A DNA stretch of 64,000 nt from Brevibacterium siliguriense (GCF_900105315.1 NZ_LT629766.1:2604001-2668000), one strand, 5' to 3'; positions 16,598 to 26,711 are shown, counted from the stretch's first letter. Program-made: numbers and translations. Notes: generated by a model not told the origin, from the sequence alone.

Positions 16598-19500
16598 AGT
16601 CGTAGAAGCGGTGCTCCATCACGGAACGTGCGTGCCTCGTGGTGCGAAGGTAATCGTCTTCGAGGTCATGCCCCGCCCCTGCCGGATAGCCGAGCAGACG
16701 GGCCGTAGCCTCTAGCTCGGTGTGCTCGGCAGGCAGCGACTCAGCGGTGCGACCGCGGAAGAGCATCACGGCCGAACGCACATCGGTAGCCAGCTGCCAT
16801 GCCGCCGCCAGCTGTTCGGCATCCTCGTCGGGCAGCAGATCTTCGTCGGCGGCCACGTCGAGAGCTGTCAGAGTCGAGGTCGTGCGCAGACCTTCGATTC
16901 GATGCCCATGCTGGAGCTGGAGCAGCTGGACGGTCCATTCGACATCGGAGAGGCTGCCTCGACCGAGCTTGAGATGCCGCCGCTTATCGGCATTGCGCGG
17001 CAGGCGTTCGTCTTCCATCCGGGCCTTGAGAGTGCGCACCTGCGTCAGCGCCTTCTGCGGCATCTCCGTCGGATAGCGAAGCGGATCGATGAGTGCCAGG
17101 TAGTCGGCAATGAGTTCGTCGTCGCCGGCTACCGGACGTGCTCGCAGGAGCGCCTGAGCCTCCCACGGCTGGGACCACTTCGCGTAATAGGCCTGGTAGG
17201 ACCAGAAAGTGCGAACCAACGGCCCGTTCTTGCCCTCCGGACGCAGATCTGCGTCGAGGTCGACACCCTGAGCGCCTTCGCTGGCCTTGAGCCGTGTAGA
17301 CAACTGGAGGGCCACCTTCGTCACATGCTTGCTCAGGTTCGCACGAGCCTCGGCGTCGAGATCTTCGGCCAAGGGACGATAGACGAACATCGCATCCGCA
17401 TCGGAGAAGTAGCCGATCTCCCGTCCGCCCCAGCGGCCCATGGCGATGATCCCGAATTCGTAGTCCGGGACCTCGGGGCCGTCCAGGTCAGTGCGGACCG
17501 CCTGCAGCGCACCGCGCACCGCCAGGTCCATGAGGTCGGAGAGATCACCGGGTATCTCAGCTCGGTCGCCGACGTCGAGGACATCGCGCAGAGCGATGCG
17601 CAGCAGCTCTCGGCTGTAGGTCTCACGGATTGGAGTCACCGCCTCGGCGCCATGGCGTTTGAGCAGTCCATTGACCTCCGCGTTGAGGATCTCCAGGTCG
17701 CGGGCCTCGAGGTTCTCATAGCGATCCAGCCAGGCGACGGCAGCGGGCTGACGCAGCAGAAGCTCCGTTGCATACCCGGACAGGGAGAGCACTTCGGCCA
17801 CCGATTTGGCGGCCAGACCGGAGTCGCGGAGCATCTTGAGGAACCACCCCGACGAGGACAGCGATTCGCTCAGCCGGCGGAAAGCCAGCAGCGCTCGGTC
17901 GGGCTCGACTCCATCGGAGAACCAATCGAGCAGGGCCGGAAGCACCTGCTTGATGACCATCGCAGTGCGCGACATTCCGGTGGTCAGTGCCTTGATATGA
18001 CTCAATGCACCTTGCGGGTCCACGTATCCGAATGCCTGGAGACGGTCGGCGGCAGCCTGCAGACTCGTTCCCCTCTTCTGCGCATCCACGACAGCGCCGT
18101 GGATGCCGACGGCCGCCTCGAGGATGGGGCGATAGAAGATCTGTTCGTGAAGGCGGGTGACCTGTTTCGCATAGTCACGGCGGGCTTCTTCGAGGCGGTC
18201 ACCGGTCCGGGAGCCGGAACGGAAGACGGACCGGGCCAACATCCGCAGCTTGGCCTCATCGTCGGGGATGAGTGCGTTGCGCATCATCCTCGGGATCTGG
18301 ACTCGGTGTTCGACCACGCGCATGAACCTATACGCGGCGGAGAAGACGGAGGCGTCCTGCTGGCCGATATAGCCGTGTTCCCCGAGCTCACCGAGCGCGA
18401 CGAGGGTGTTCGGGGTGCGGATGTCCTCATCATTGCTGCCGTGGACAAGCTGGAGCATCTGCGCGGAGAATTCCACGTCCCGCAGTCCGCCGCGACCCAG
18501 CTTGATCTGGCGGGGGGCCTCCGTGGCCGGGATGAGGTCGACGACGCGTCGACGCATCGCTCGGATCCCGTCGATGAAGCCAGGGCGGCTGGCCGCCTTC
18601 CAGACCAAGGGCAGAAGGGATTCGGAGAACGCCTCCCCCACTTCGACATCACCGGCGACGGGGCGGGCCTTGAGGAGAGCCTGGAATTCCCAGTTCTCGG
18701 CGATGTCGTCGTAATAGTGCTCGAATTCCGACAGTGTGCGCACGAGCGCTCCGGCTTTGCCCTCGGGACGCAGTGCCGTGTCGACTTCCCACAGTGCGGG
18801 TTCGCCTCCGGCATCGGAGAGGATGCTGCGCATACGTTGGGCGAGGTCGGTGGCCAGGTTCCTGGCTCCTTCCGCCTCGGCGGAGTCGAGGACGAAGACG
18901 ACGTCGACATCGGAGACGTAGTTGAGTTCTCGTGCTCCGGTCTTGCCCAGAGCGATGACCGCCAGACGAACGTCGGCCGCTTCGTCGCTCTCGGCTCGAG
19001 CGATGGCCAGGGCCGCATCAAGCGCGGCCGCGGCCAGGTCGGACAGGACGGCCATGACATGGTCGACGATCTCGTCCGGGGACTCCGCGGACAGATCGTC
19101 GGCGACGAGACGCAGCACAGCATCTCGGTAGTTTCGTCGCAGCGCCTTGATGCCTTCGTCTCCGGTCACGGTGGCGCGCGGAGCCGGATCGTCGGGGTCC
19201 GCGCCGAGGACCGTGAGCATCTCCGCACGCAGGGACACCGCCGAGGCGGCAGGTGTGGAGATCAACAGGAACGGATCCGGAGCGAGCAGCAGCGGCAGGG
19301 AGTCGGGATGTCGGACCAGGTGGTCGACCATCGCCTCGGATGTGCCGACGACCGCGAGCAGTCGGGCTAGGAGCGGACGGTTGAGTTCATCCTCGGCGAG
19401 GTCGGTCTTATTACCCGACCTCACCGAGTCCAACAGCGCAGCGGAGCCTTCTCCTGCGGCCTCGACCACACGCAGCAGGCCCAGCGCCGCCCCGTGCGGG

Positions 19501-19634
19501 TCGGGCACGGCCATGAGCAGGTCGACGAACCGCGAGTCGGTGGCCAGAGGCTCCCCGAGGAGCTCGTCGAGCTCATGGAGGAAGCGGGCGGTCGCATCCG
19601 GAATGCTGGTGGTGCGTGAGGTGATTGCGGCCAT
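16593..19634 (-). CDS. glnE: Bifunctional glutamine synthetase adenylyltransferase / adenylyl-removing enzyme
   Basis: 1013 residues, a full-length GlnE that adenylylates and deadenylylates GlnA. Two homologous nucleotidyltransferase halves are visible. The first carries VIALGKTGARELNYVSDVDVVFV and LGRGGLRDVEF; the second carries IIAMGRWGGREIGYFSDADAMFVY and LGRGSLSDVEW. Each has the G-G-x-E/D...DxD pattern. The ATG at 19634 overlaps the glnA2 stop in a TGATG junction, so translation is coupled; an in-frame start 63 nt upstream would lie inside glnA2. Its target tyrosine is Y402 of GlnA. Confidence 0.95.
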   Translation of the reverse strand: MAAITSRTTSIPDATARFLHELDELLGEPLATDSRFVDLLMAVPDPHGAALGLLRVVEAAGEGSAALLDSVRSGNKTDLAEDELNRPLLARLLAVVGTSEAMVDHLVRHPDSLPLLLAPDPFLLISTPAASAVSLRAEMLTVLGADPDDPAPRATVTGDEGIKALRRNYRDAVLRLVADDLSAESPDEIVDHVMAVLSDLAAAALDAALAIARAESDEAADVRLAVIALGKTGARELNYVSDVDVVFVLDSAEAEGARNLATDLAQRMRSILSDAGGEPALWEVDTALRPEGKAGALVRTLSEFEHYYDDIAENWEFQALLKARPVAGDVEVGEAFSESLLPLVWKAASRPGFIDGIRAMRRRVVDLIPATEAPRQIKLGRGGLRDVEFSAQMLQLVHGSNDEDIRTPNTLVALGELGEHGYIGQQDASVFSAAYRFMRVVEHRVQIPRMMRNALIPDDEAKLRMLARSVFRSGSRTGDRLEEARRDYAKQVTRLHEQIFYRPILEAAVGIHGAVVDAQKRGTSLQAAADRLQAFGYVDPQGALSHIKALTTGMSRTAMVIKQVLPALLDWFSDGVEPDRALLAFRRLSESLSSSGWFLKMLRDSGLAAKSVAEVLSLSGYATELLLRQPAAVAWLDRYENLEARDLEILNAEVNGLLKRHGAEAVTPIRETYSRELLRIALRDVLDVGDRAEIPGDLSDLMDLAVRGALQAVRTDLDGPEVPDYEFGIIAMGRWGGREIGYFSDADAMFVYRPLAEDLDAEARANLSKHVTKVALQLSTRLKASEGAQGVDLDADLRPEGKNGPLVRTFWSYQAYYAKWSQPWEAQALLRARPVAGDDELIADYLALIDPLRYPTEMPQKALTQVRTLKARMEDERLPRNADKRRHLKLGRGSLSDVEWTVQLLQLQHGHRIEGLRTTSTLTALDVAADEDLLPDEDAEQLAAAWQLATDVRSAVMLFRGRTAESLPAEHTELEATARLLGYPAGAGHDLEDDYLRTTRHARSVMEHRFYDF

Positions 19635-20992
19635 CACATGGAGGTGAAGTGCTTGGCGAGTTCGTACGGAGTCACCTGCGCACGGTAATCGGTCCATTCC
19701 TGACGTTTGTTGCGCAGGAAGAAGTCGAACACCTCCTCGCCCAGGGTCTCGGCGACGAAGTCCGAGCCTTCCATGAGTTCCAGAGCATGGGACAGGCTGC
19801 TCGGCAGTGCTTCGATGCCCATCGCCCGGCGTTCCGTCGACGAGAGGAGCCAGACGTTGTCCTCGGCCTCTTCGGGCAGTTCGTAGCCCTCCTCGATGCC
19901 CTTGAGTCCCGCCGCGAGCATGAGTGCATAGGACAGATACGGGTTCGCAGCGGAGTCCAATGCACGATATTCGACACGAGCGGAGGAGGACTTCCCGGAG
20001 TTGTACTGCGGGACCCGCACGAGAGCAGACCGGTTGCGATGGCCCCAGGAGATGTAGGACGGAGCCTCATGGCCCGTCCACAGTCGCTTATAGGAGTTCA
20101 CGTGCTGGTTGGTCACCGCAGAGATCTCGGCGGCGTGGGTGAGCAGTCCGGCGATGAACTGACGACCGGTCTTCGACAACTGATATTCGGCGCCCGGCTC
20201 GAAGAAGGCATTGTTCTCGCCTTCGAACAGGGAGACATGCGTGTGCATCCCGTTGCCCGGATGCTCGGCCATCGGCTTGGGCATGAATGAGGCGTAGACG
20301 CCCTGAGAGATCGCGACCTCTTTGATCACCGACCGGAACGTCATAACATTGTCGGCCATGGTCAGCGCGTCAGCATAGCGCAGATCGATCTCGTTCTGGC
20401 CGGGTCCGGCCTCATGGTGGGAGAACTCCACCGACAGTCCCATGGCTTCGAGCATGGTGACTGCTTCGCGGCGGAAGTCGTTGGCCGTTCCGCCGTTGAC
20501 ATGGTCGAAGTAACCGGCTGTGTCGACAGGCATCGGCGCTGTGCCGTCGCTGATCCCGGAGACGGGATCGAGGTTGTCGGTTTTGAACAGGTAGAACTCG
20601 ATCTCAGGATGCACGTAGAAGGTGAAGCCGCGTTCGGCGGCTTTGGCCAGAGTGCGTTTGAGGACGTTGCGCGGATCAGCCGGCGCCTGCTCTCCCCCGG
20701 GGACGTGGATGTCGCAGAACATCCTCCCGGTGGGTTCCGTCTCCCCGCGCCATGGCAGCAGAGAGAACGTAGAAGGGTCGGGCTTGAGGACCATATCGGC
20801 CTCGAAGACGCGAGACAGTCCCTCGACTGCCGAACCGTCGAACCCGATGCCTTCGGAAAAGGCACCTTCGAGTTCGGCGGGGACGATGGCCACGGACTTC
20901 AGCTGTCCGAGGACATCGGTGAACCAGAGTCGGATGAACCGCACTTCACGATCCTCGACGGTCCTGAGAACGAATTCCTCCTGACGCGACAT
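19634..20992 (-). CDS. glnA2: Glutamine synthetase, GlnA2 type
   Basis: A 452-residue second GSI homologue. Core motifs are present: YVHPEIEFYLF, HHEAGPGQNEIDLRYADAL, the nucleotide loop KPMAEHPGNGMHTHVS and the substrate-binding arginine motif HRNRSALVRVP. In the region where GlnA has LYELPPEE it reads YELPEEAEDNVW, so adenylylation is doubtful. In other actinobacteria GlnA2 contributes little to bulk glutamine synthesis. It lies between a small SPOR-like gene and glnE on the same strand. Confidence 0.93.
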   Translation of the reverse strand: MSRQEEFVLRTVEDREVRFIRLWFTDVLGQLKSVAIVPAELEGAFSEGIGFDGSAVEGLSRVFEADMVLKPDPSTFSLLPWRGETEPTGRMFCDIHVPGGEQAPADPRNVLKRTLAKAAERGFTFYVHPEIEFYLFKTDNLDPVSGISDGTAPMPVDTAGYFDHVNGGTANDFRREAVTMLEAMGLSVEFSHHEAGPGQNEIDLRYADALTMADNVMTFRSVIKEVAISQGVYASFMPKPMAEHPGNGMHTHVSLFEGENNAFFEPGAEYQLSKTGRQFIAGLLTHAAEISAVTNQHVNSYKRLWTGHEAPSYISWGHRNRSALVRVPQYNSGKSSSARVEYRALDSAANPYLSYALMLAAGLKGIEEGYELPEEAEDNVWLLSSTERRAMGIEALPSSLSHALELMEGSDFVAETLGEEVFDFFLRNKRQEWTDYRAQVTPYELAKHFTSM

Positions 20993-20996
20993 CTAT

Positions 20997-21200
20997 TCAG
21001 CCGTTCCACTTCTCGTCGTCTTCGTCCCACTTCTGATTGCGCTCACGTGCCTTTTCCAGGGCTGCACGGGCGACTTCCTCGGTCTCGTATGGACCCATGC
21101 GGTGGGTCCAATCGCTGACCAGACCCTTTTCGACCGTGTTCGTCTCGAGATTGAAGTAATACTTCGAGTCCGGGTCGTCGATATCTTCGTAGAGTCCCAT
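20997..21200 (-). CDS. Small SPOR-like protein, start of glnA2-glnE operon
   Basis: A 67-residue acidic cytosolic protein (MGLYEDIDDPDSKYYFNL, then ...MGPYETEEVARAALEKARER). The pattern KYYFNLETNTVEKG...RMGPY resembles small SPOR-domain-like proteins common beside glnA2; function unknown. The ATG at 21200 is preferred over one 39 nt upstream because GAGAAGG lies 6-8 nt before it. Its stop is 4 nt from the glnA2 start, so it is the first gene of a three-gene operon. Confidence 0.8.
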   Translation of the reverse strand: MGLYEDIDDPDSKYYFNLETNTVEKGLVSDWTHRMGPYETEEVARAALEKARERNQKWDEDDEKWNG

Positions 21201-21409
21201 GGCGAGCCTTCTCTCCTCAGCGGGGTTCTGCATTGACACTTTCAGCTTACCGTTTCAGGCGCCGAACTGACGGCACCTGCCGCTCAAGCATCCTAAGCGG
21301 TCCCATCTGCGCCTTTGGCGCAATCTGACCCCGACTGGAATCATGTTTTCCGCGATATCTGGTACTCAGACACACTGATTCCGCATTTCTTATGACGAAA
21401 ACAGGTTTA

Positions 21410-21430
21410 AAGGTTTGCTCCCCAAACCTT
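21410..21430 (+). promoter_or_regulatory. Inverted repeat upstream of alanine dehydrogenase
   Basis: AAGGTTTG-N5-CAAACCTT is a perfect 8-bp dyad, about 90 nt before the ald ATG, and a TTGACA hexamer follows at 21443. It could be an operator controlling ald or a leader hairpin. The surrounding 320-nt gap (21201-21520) between divergent genes otherwise shows no convincing coding sequence. Confidence 0.5.
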
Positions 21431-21520
21431 CAAAGGAATAGAGTTGACACCATCGACGGTCGACGGAGAAGTCGGTCGCTTCCGCCCCTGCGGCACATCA
21501 TCAGGAGAGAAGGACACACA

Positions 21521-22639
21521 ATGCGCATTTCAGTGCCCACCGAGGTCAAGAACAACGAGTTCCGAGTCGCCATCACCGCTGCCGGCGTGCACGAACTCGT
21601 CGCCCACGGTCACGAGGTCACCGTGCAGGCGGGAGCCGGCGAGGGCTCCTTCATCACCGACGCCGAATACGAGGAGGCCGGAGCGAAGATCGCCCTCGAC
21701 GCAGCTTCAACTTGGGCCGCCGGCGACCTCGTGCTCAAGGTCAAGGAACCGATCGCCCAGGAGTACGGGTTCCTGCGCAAGGACCTCGTCCTGTTCACCT
21801 ATCTCCACCTCGCCGCCGACGAGGCACTCACCAATGCCCTGATGGAAGCCGGCACCACCGCCATCGCCTATGAGACCGTCCAGCCCGACGGCGGCGGTCT
21901 CCCTCTGCTGGCTCCGATGAGCGAGATCGCCGGACGCCTGTCGACTCAGGTCGGTGCCCACAGCCTGCTCAAAGCCAACGGCGGCCGCGGAATCCTGCTC
22001 TCCGGAGTCCCCGGCGTCGAGCGCGCGAATGTCGTCGTCATCGGCGCCGGTGTGGCCGGAACGAACGCCGCCCGGATGGCTCTCGGCCTCGGCGCGACCG
22101 TCGAGGTCATCGACATCAACATTCCGCGCCTGCGTCAGATCGATGAGACCTTCGCCGGTGCCATCGGCACGAAGGTGTCGAACAAGTACGAGATCACGAA
22201 GGCTCTGTCCACGGCCGACCTCGTCATCGGCTCAGTGCTCATCCCAGGCAAGAAGGCACCGAAGCTCGTCACCGACGAGATGGTCGCCGGAATGAAGCCG
22301 GGTTCGGTGCTCGTCGATATCGCCATCGACCAGGGCGGCTGCTTCGAGAACTCCCGACCGACCACTCACGACGATCCGACGTTCACCGTGCACAACTCGG
22401 TGTACTACTGCGTGGCGAATATGCCGGGTGCGGTGCCGAACACGGCGACGGCGGCTCTGACGAATGCGACTCTGCCCTTTGCCGTGAAGATCGCCGATCA
22501 GGGATGGCACAAGGCGCTGTCGAACGATTCGGCACTGGCCCGCGGGCTCAATATCCACAATGGTCATGTCACGAACGACAACGTCGCCGAGGCCTTCGGC
22601 TTCGAGGCCGTGTCCGTGGCCCACGCTCTAGCCAACTGA
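21521..22639 (+). CDS. ald: Alanine dehydrogenase
   Basis: A 372-residue NAD-dependent enzyme interconverting alanine with pyruvate and ammonia. The N-terminus [18 protein letters not shown] is the family opening with substrate-contacting residues. [14 protein letters not shown] holds the catalytic lysine. The NAD-binding fold is [31 protein letters not shown] near the end is the conserved substrate lid. An ATG start follows an AGGAGAGAAGG ribosome site. A long upstream region with an inverted repeat suggests dedicated control. Confidence 0.96.
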   Translation: MRISVPTEVKNNEFRVAITAAGVHELVAHGHEVTVQAGAGEGSFITDAEYEEAGAKIALDAASTWAAGDLVLKVKEPIAQEYGFLRKDLVLFTYLHLAADEALTNALMEAGTTAIAYETVQPDGGGLPLLAPMSEIAGRLSTQVGAHSLLKANGGRGILLSGVPGVERANVVVIGAGVAGTNAARMALGLGATVEVIDINIPRLRQIDETFAGAIGTKVSNKYEITKALSTADLVIGSVLIPGKKAPKLVTDEMVAGMKPGSVLVDIAIDQGGCFENSRPTTHDDPTFTVHNSVYYCVANMPGAVPNTATAALTNATLPFAVKIADQGWHKALSNDSALARGLNIHNGHVTNDNVAEAFGFEAVSVAHALAN

Positions 22640-22658
22640 GACCCTCCCCCACTAATTG

Positions 22659-22714
22659 CTACCTGACGGCGGCCCAGATACCTCGCGCGAGGTTGCTGGG
22701 CCGCCGTCAGGTAG
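22659..22714. repeat. 56-bp palindrome, repeat copy 2
   Basis: Same element as 12830-12885 and in the same orientation relative to its AATTG/TAAG flanks. The arms are complementary except for 2 adjacent mismatches (CAGATACC against CAGCAACC). Relative to copy 1, a G-C pair in the outer arm has become C-G, changed on both sides (CTGACGG / CCGTCAG). It is again placed between convergent genes, 9 nt from the stop codon of the minus-strand gene. Confidence 0.9.
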
Positions 22715-22723
22715 TAAGTGGGG

Positions 22724-23449
22724 TCAGTGGCGGGTGACGATGGTCGTGTACCGGAAGTGCTCCTCGCACAGTCGGCCCGCCTCTGCAGCGTCGCCGGCGG
22801 CGATCGCCTCGACGATCGCGGCGTGGTCGTCCACGGCATGGTCGAAGAGCTCGGCGGAGAACGGGTCGTGACGGAAGCCGGCATTGATCTTCGTGTCGAG
22901 GTCGATGGCCATGCGCACGAGTTCCGGATTGTGTCCTGCCCGGGCGATGGCGAAATGGAACTGCGCGTCCGCGGTGCGGGCGGCGGCAGCCTCGGCGCGT
23001 TGGGAATAGACCTCGGCCAACTCCCGGAGCTCGCTCAGCTCATCCTCGGTGCGTCTGCGCGCTGCCGTCGCGGCCAGAGAATTCTGGAAGACGGCACGGG
23101 CGTCGAGGAGGTTGCGTCGTTCGGCATGGAACTCGTCAATCCGGCCGGCCATGGGGGCCAGCGCCTCCGGGCGAGCGGATTTGACGAACGTCCCTCCCCC
23201 GCGGCCGCGGCGGCGTTCGACGACTCCGAGACGTTCGAGCCGCAGCAGCGCCGCTCGCACACTCGAGCGGGACACCTGCAGGTCCGCGGCCAAAGTGCGT
23301 TCGCCCGGCAGCAGGGTGCCTTCCGGCAGCGCCCCGACGGCGATACCGGACAGGATGTGGTCAGCGATCTGCTGCGGTGCGCTCGTCAGGCTCACCACTT
23401 CGCCCAGGCCGGCGAACTCGTGGCCCGCCGATGTCGTGTCCTCGCTCAA
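22724..23449 (-). CDS. GntR/FadR family transcriptional regulator
   Basis: 241 residues. An N-terminal winged helix (about 25-90; LPGERTLAADLQVSRSSVRAALLRLERLGVV) is followed by an FCD ligand-binding domain of alpha helices (about 110-230) with FHFAIARAGHN and DHAAIVEAIAAGDA typical of FadR-subfamily metal sites. The TTG at 23449 is chosen as start because GGGAGG lies just before it; upstream in-frame codons lack a ribosome site. Target genes are not evident: it converges on ald and diverges from map. Confidence 0.88.
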   Translation of the reverse strand: MSEDTTSAGHEFAGLGEVVSLTSAPQQIADHILSGIAVGALPEGTLLPGERTLAADLQVSRSSVRAALLRLERLGVVERRRGRGGGTFVKSARPEALAPMAGRIDEFHAERRNLLDARAVFQNSLAATAARRRTEDELSELRELAEVYSQRAEAAAARTADAQFHFAIARAGHNPELVRMAIDLDTKINAGFRHDPFSAELFDHAVDDHAAIVEAIAAGDAAEAGRLCEEHFRYTTIVTRH

Positions 23450-23574
23450 TCTGCCTCCCGCTTCCTTGGCACGGCTGCTTCCGATTCTAGACTCCACCGG
23501 GGCATCGCCGCGGAATCGACAGGCGCGCGGACGGCGGGACAAAGCCGCATTTCCAGCATAGGATCGACACCATC

Positions 23575-24483
23575 ATGACTGTTCATACTCGACTGCTCAC
23601 GCCCGGCACCATTTCGCCCGAACGCGGTGTGCCGAAGGACATCACCCGCCCGGAATACGTTGGCCGTGCCGACGCCGATGAGGGCCGGGGAAACAATTTC
23701 TACAGCGCCGAGGAGGTCGAGACGGTCCGCGCGGCCGGTCGGATCGCGGCCAACGCCCTGGCTGCCGTGGGTGAGATGATCGTTCCCGGCATCACCACCG
23801 ATGACATCGACAAGGTGGCGCATGAATTTATGTGCGATCACGGGGCGTACCCGTCGACGCTGGGCTATCGCGGCTTCCCGAAATCCGTGTGCACCTCTGT
23901 CAACGAGGTGATCTGCCACGGCATCCCCGACTCGACCGTCATCGAGGACGGCGACATCGTCAACGTCGATATCACCGCCTACTACCAGGGCATGCACGGC
24001 GACACGAACTATACGTTCACCGTCGGTGACGTCGACGAGGAGTCCCGCCTGCTCATCGAACGCACCTATGAGTCGATGATGCGCGGCATCAAGGCGGTCA
24101 AACCGGGCCGCCAGATCAACGTCATCGGACGAGTGATCGAGAAGTACGCGAAGCGCTTCGACTACGGGGTCGTGCGCGACTACAGCGGCCACGGGGTCGG
24201 CCGCGAATTCCATTCGGGCCTCATCATCCCGCATTACGACGCCGCCCCCGCCCACGCCGAGACGATGGAGCCGGGAATGATCTTCACGATCGAGCCGATG
24301 CTCAACCTCGGCACCATCGACTGGGACGTCTGGGACGATTCCTGGACCGTGGTGACGAAGGATCGGAAACGCTCCGCTCAGTTCGAGCACACAATGGTGG
24401 TGACCGAGTCCGGTGCCGATATTCTGACCCTGCCCGATGCCGACACCGCGATCGCCGCAGGACCTGCACACGAGGAGAGATGA
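23575..24483 (+). CDS. map: Methionine aminopeptidase type I
   Basis: A 302-residue dimetal enzyme removing initiator methionine. The N-terminal extension of about 40 residues ([16 protein letters not shown]) is typical of the longer actinobacterial MetAP. Metal ligands lie in [22 protein letters not shown] (two Asp), [10 protein letters not shown] (His), IFTIEPM (Glu) and [10 protein letters not shown] (Glu). The stop is 1 nt before the ppgK ATG, so the two genes are translationally coupled. Confidence 0.95.
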   Translation: MTVHTRLLTPGTISPERGVPKDITRPEYVGRADADEGRGNNFYSAEEVETVRAAGRIAANALAAVGEMIVPGITTDDIDKVAHEFMCDHGAYPSTLGYRGFPKSVCTSVNEVICHGIPDSTVIEDGDIVNVDITAYYQGMHGDTNYTFTVGDVDEESRLLIERTYESMMRGIKAVKPGRQINVIGRVIEKYAKRFDYGVVRDYSGHGVGREFHSGLIIPHYDAAPAHAETMEPGMIFTIEPMLNLGTIDWDVWDDSWTVVTKDRKRSAQFEHTMVVTESGADILTLPDADTAIAAGPAHEER

Positions 24484-24484
24484 G

Positions 24485-25318
24485 ATGAGCGCGGAGACCT
24501 CCCCACGCTTTGCGATCGGAATCGACATCGGCGGCACCGGGATCAAGGCCGCACTCGTGGACACGGTGACGGGCAAACTGCCGTTCAAGCGACTGCGCGA
24601 ACTCACCCCGCAGCCGAGCACTCCGGATGCCGTGGCTGCGACGATCGCCACACTGCTGGACGCGCTGAGTGAACGTGCCGTCTCACTCGAACTCGTCACC
24701 GATCGCGCCACGCTCGACTCTCTGCCGGTCGGCTGCGGTTTCCCCGGTGTCATCCGCGAAGGGCTCGTCGAATACACGGCGAATCTCGATCAGAGTTGGA
24801 TCGGTTCGCCCATCGCCGAGATCATCGGGGAGAGCACGGGCCGCACCGTATACTTCCTCAACGATGCGGATGCTGCTGGACTGGCGGAAATGACCTTCGG
24901 CGCCGGTCGCAAGCACCGCAAGAAGACAGTGCTTCTGACGACGCTGGGCACAGGAATCGGAACCGCCTTGTTCACGCAGGGTCGACTGGTTCCCTACACC
25001 GAGCTCGGCCATATCGAAATGAACGGCGCCGATGCCGAGACGCAGGCTGCCGAATCGGTCAGGACCCGGCTGGGACTGACCTATCCGGAATGGGCGGCTC
25101 GGCTGCAGCAGTACTATTCGCAGATCGAGCTGTTCGTCGCCCCGGATATCATCATCGTCGGCGGCGGAGTCTCGAAGTCCCACGACGAGTTCCTGCCGCT
25201 GATCAGGACACGGGCGAAACTCAAACCGGCGAAGCTGTACAACAACGCCGGAATCGTCGGTGCTGCGATGATCGCGGTCAACGGAGGCAAGGCGAAGGTC
25301 CGTCGCAGTCAGTCCTGA
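24485..25318 (+). CDS. ppgK: Polyphosphate glucokinase
   Basis: A 277-residue ROK-type kinase phosphorylating glucose with polyphosphate or ATP. The phosphate-binding motif GIDIGGTGIKAALVD lies at residues 12-26, with FLNDADAAGLAEM as the sugar-binding/catalytic region and TLGTGIGTALF as the second phosphate motif. The ATG follows AGGAGAGATG and overlaps the end of map. PpgK is characteristic of Actinobacteria. Confidence 0.93.
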   Translation: MSAETSPRFAIGIDIGGTGIKAALVDTVTGKLPFKRLRELTPQPSTPDAVAATIATLLDALSERAVSLELVTDRATLDSLPVGCGFPGVIREGLVEYTANLDQSWIGSPIAEIIGESTGRTVYFLNDADAAGLAEMTFGAGRKHRKKTVLLTTLGTGIGTALFTQGRLVPYTELGHIEMNGADAETQAAESVRTRLGLTYPEWAARLQQYYSQIELFVAPDIIIVGGGVSKSHDEFLPLIRTRAKLKPAKLYNNAGIVGAAMIAVNGGKAKVRRSQS

Positions 25319-25374
25319 AGGGACGAAGCGCCGCATCAGGAATCGCTAAAGGTCCTGCAGACGATGCGGAGAAT

Positions 25375-25742
25375 GAGGACAGGCCACCGATAAGCCGGGT
25401 TCTGTCGACGATTCGGTCGCCCTTCTCGCCTGACGGTCATCTATCTGGGACCGATGTTGCCACCGGCCTCAAGCAATCCACCCGACGACTCGGCGAGCAG
25501 CCTCGAACGTCGTCTGTCTGATCTTGCTCCGGATGGGGTTTACCCAGCAGCGACGGTCACCCGCCGCCCTGGTGGTCTCTTACACCACCGTTTCACCCTT
25601 ACCCAGTCGGAACTGGGCGGTCTGCTTTCTGTTGCACTGGCCCGCGGGTCGCCCCGGGTGGGTGTTACCCACCATCCCCGCTCTGTGGAGCCCGGACGTT
25701 CCTCAGCCCATGAGGGCCGCGACCGTCTGGTGACCTGTCCTC
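25375..25742 (-). ncRNA. rnpB: RNase P RNA
   Basis: On the minus strand the RNA begins GAGGACAGGUCACC and ends GGUGGCCUGUCCUC, which form the closing P1 helix. Hallmark segments include GGGCUCCACAGAGC near the 5' end and ACAGAACCCGGCUUAUCGG near the 3' end. Length (about 368 nt) fits bacterial type A. Processes tRNA 5' ends. It is convergent with ppgK. Confidence 0.95.
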
Positions 25743-25876
25743 AAGCATCCCAGTATAGTCGCTCGGCAGCGACAAGATGCACGCAGCACCCAAGGGCGGC
25801 AGATGCCAGGCAGTGCACGTGATCAACCTCATCTCCACCCGGCGCCAGACCTGAACCAACGGAATCATACGATGGT

Positions 25877-26656
25877 GTGGTGAAGATCCTGCTGCCGCCC
25901 TCAGAGGGCAAGACTCCGTCGTCAACCGGTCCCTCCCTCGACCTCGACAGTCTCTCGGCTCCGGAGCTCACCGCGAAGCGCAGACGTGTCCTGTCCGCGC
26001 TGAAGAAAACCTCCAAACGTCGGGACGCGCTCGCGAAGCTCGGCGTCGGGGCGTCACTTGCCGAAGACGTCGAGCGCAACACGGTCCTCGATGAGATCCC
26101 CTCTGCTCCCGCCTTGCTGACCTATTCCGGCGTCCTCTACGAGGCGATGGGCGCGAGCGAATTAGTGGCACAGTCGGAGAATGACGAGAAGCTGCGCGAA
26201 CGCCTCCAGGACGTCCACGTCTTCTCCGCCCTGTTCGGCCGTGTGCATGGGCTCGACCCCATCCCCGCTTATCGTTTGGCGATGAAGACCGACCTGGGGG
26301 CCCTGGGAAAGCTCACGTCCTATTGGAAGCCGATCCTGGCGAAGTCCTGTTCGCTTGACCTCGCCGAGGTGGCCCTCGACTGCCGCTCGAGCGATTACCG
26401 ATCCGTGTGGCCGGGTCCCACCGATCAGGTCGTCACCATGGGCGCCGTGTCCGTCAGCGGCGGCAAGCGTCGTGTCGTGTCCCATTGGGCGAAGTTCTAC
26501 CGAGGTGAGTTCGCCGGCCGGCTCCTCTCCGATGATCGTGCACTGCCGGAGACAGCGGAGGAGCTCGTCGCTCGGGCCGAAGAGTTCTACGAGGTCGAGT
26601 TCGACTCACCGACGAAGTCGAAGCCGGCGAACCTCATGATCGTCCTTCGGGACTGA
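25877..26656 (+). CDS. yaaA: Peroxide stress protein YaaA family (UPF0246)
   Basis: 259 residues. The opening VKILLPPSEGK is the hallmark of YaaA, which in E. coli limits iron-driven damage under peroxide stress and binds DNA. FSALFGRVHGLDPIPAYRL and SHWAKFYRGEFA are further family motifs. Two adjacent GTG codons at 25877 and 25880 could each be the start. It stands alone between rnpB and a convergent zinc-ribbon gene. Confidence 0.9.
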   Translation: MVKILLPPSEGKTPSSTGPSLDLDSLSAPELTAKRRRVLSALKKTSKRRDALAKLGVGASLAEDVERNTVLDEIPSAPALLTYSGVLYEAMGASELVAQSENDEKLRERLQDVHVFSALFGRVHGLDPIPAYRLAMKTDLGALGKLTSYWKPILAKSCSLDLAEVALDCRSSDYRSVWPGPTDQVVTMGAVSVSGGKRRVVSHWAKFYRGEFAGRLLSDDRALPETAEELVARAEEFYEVEFDSPTKSKPANLMIVLRD

Positions 26657-26711
26657 CCTGTCCTCCGGGACTGATCCAAGCGGCAGGGCCGACGAGTCGA
26701 CACAGCCGGTA

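Noticed and set aside
16722..19370. 882-residue open frame antisense to glnE
   Set aside because: glnE is clearly the real gene, with both nucleotidyltransferase motifs; the antisense frame is low in family-like features.
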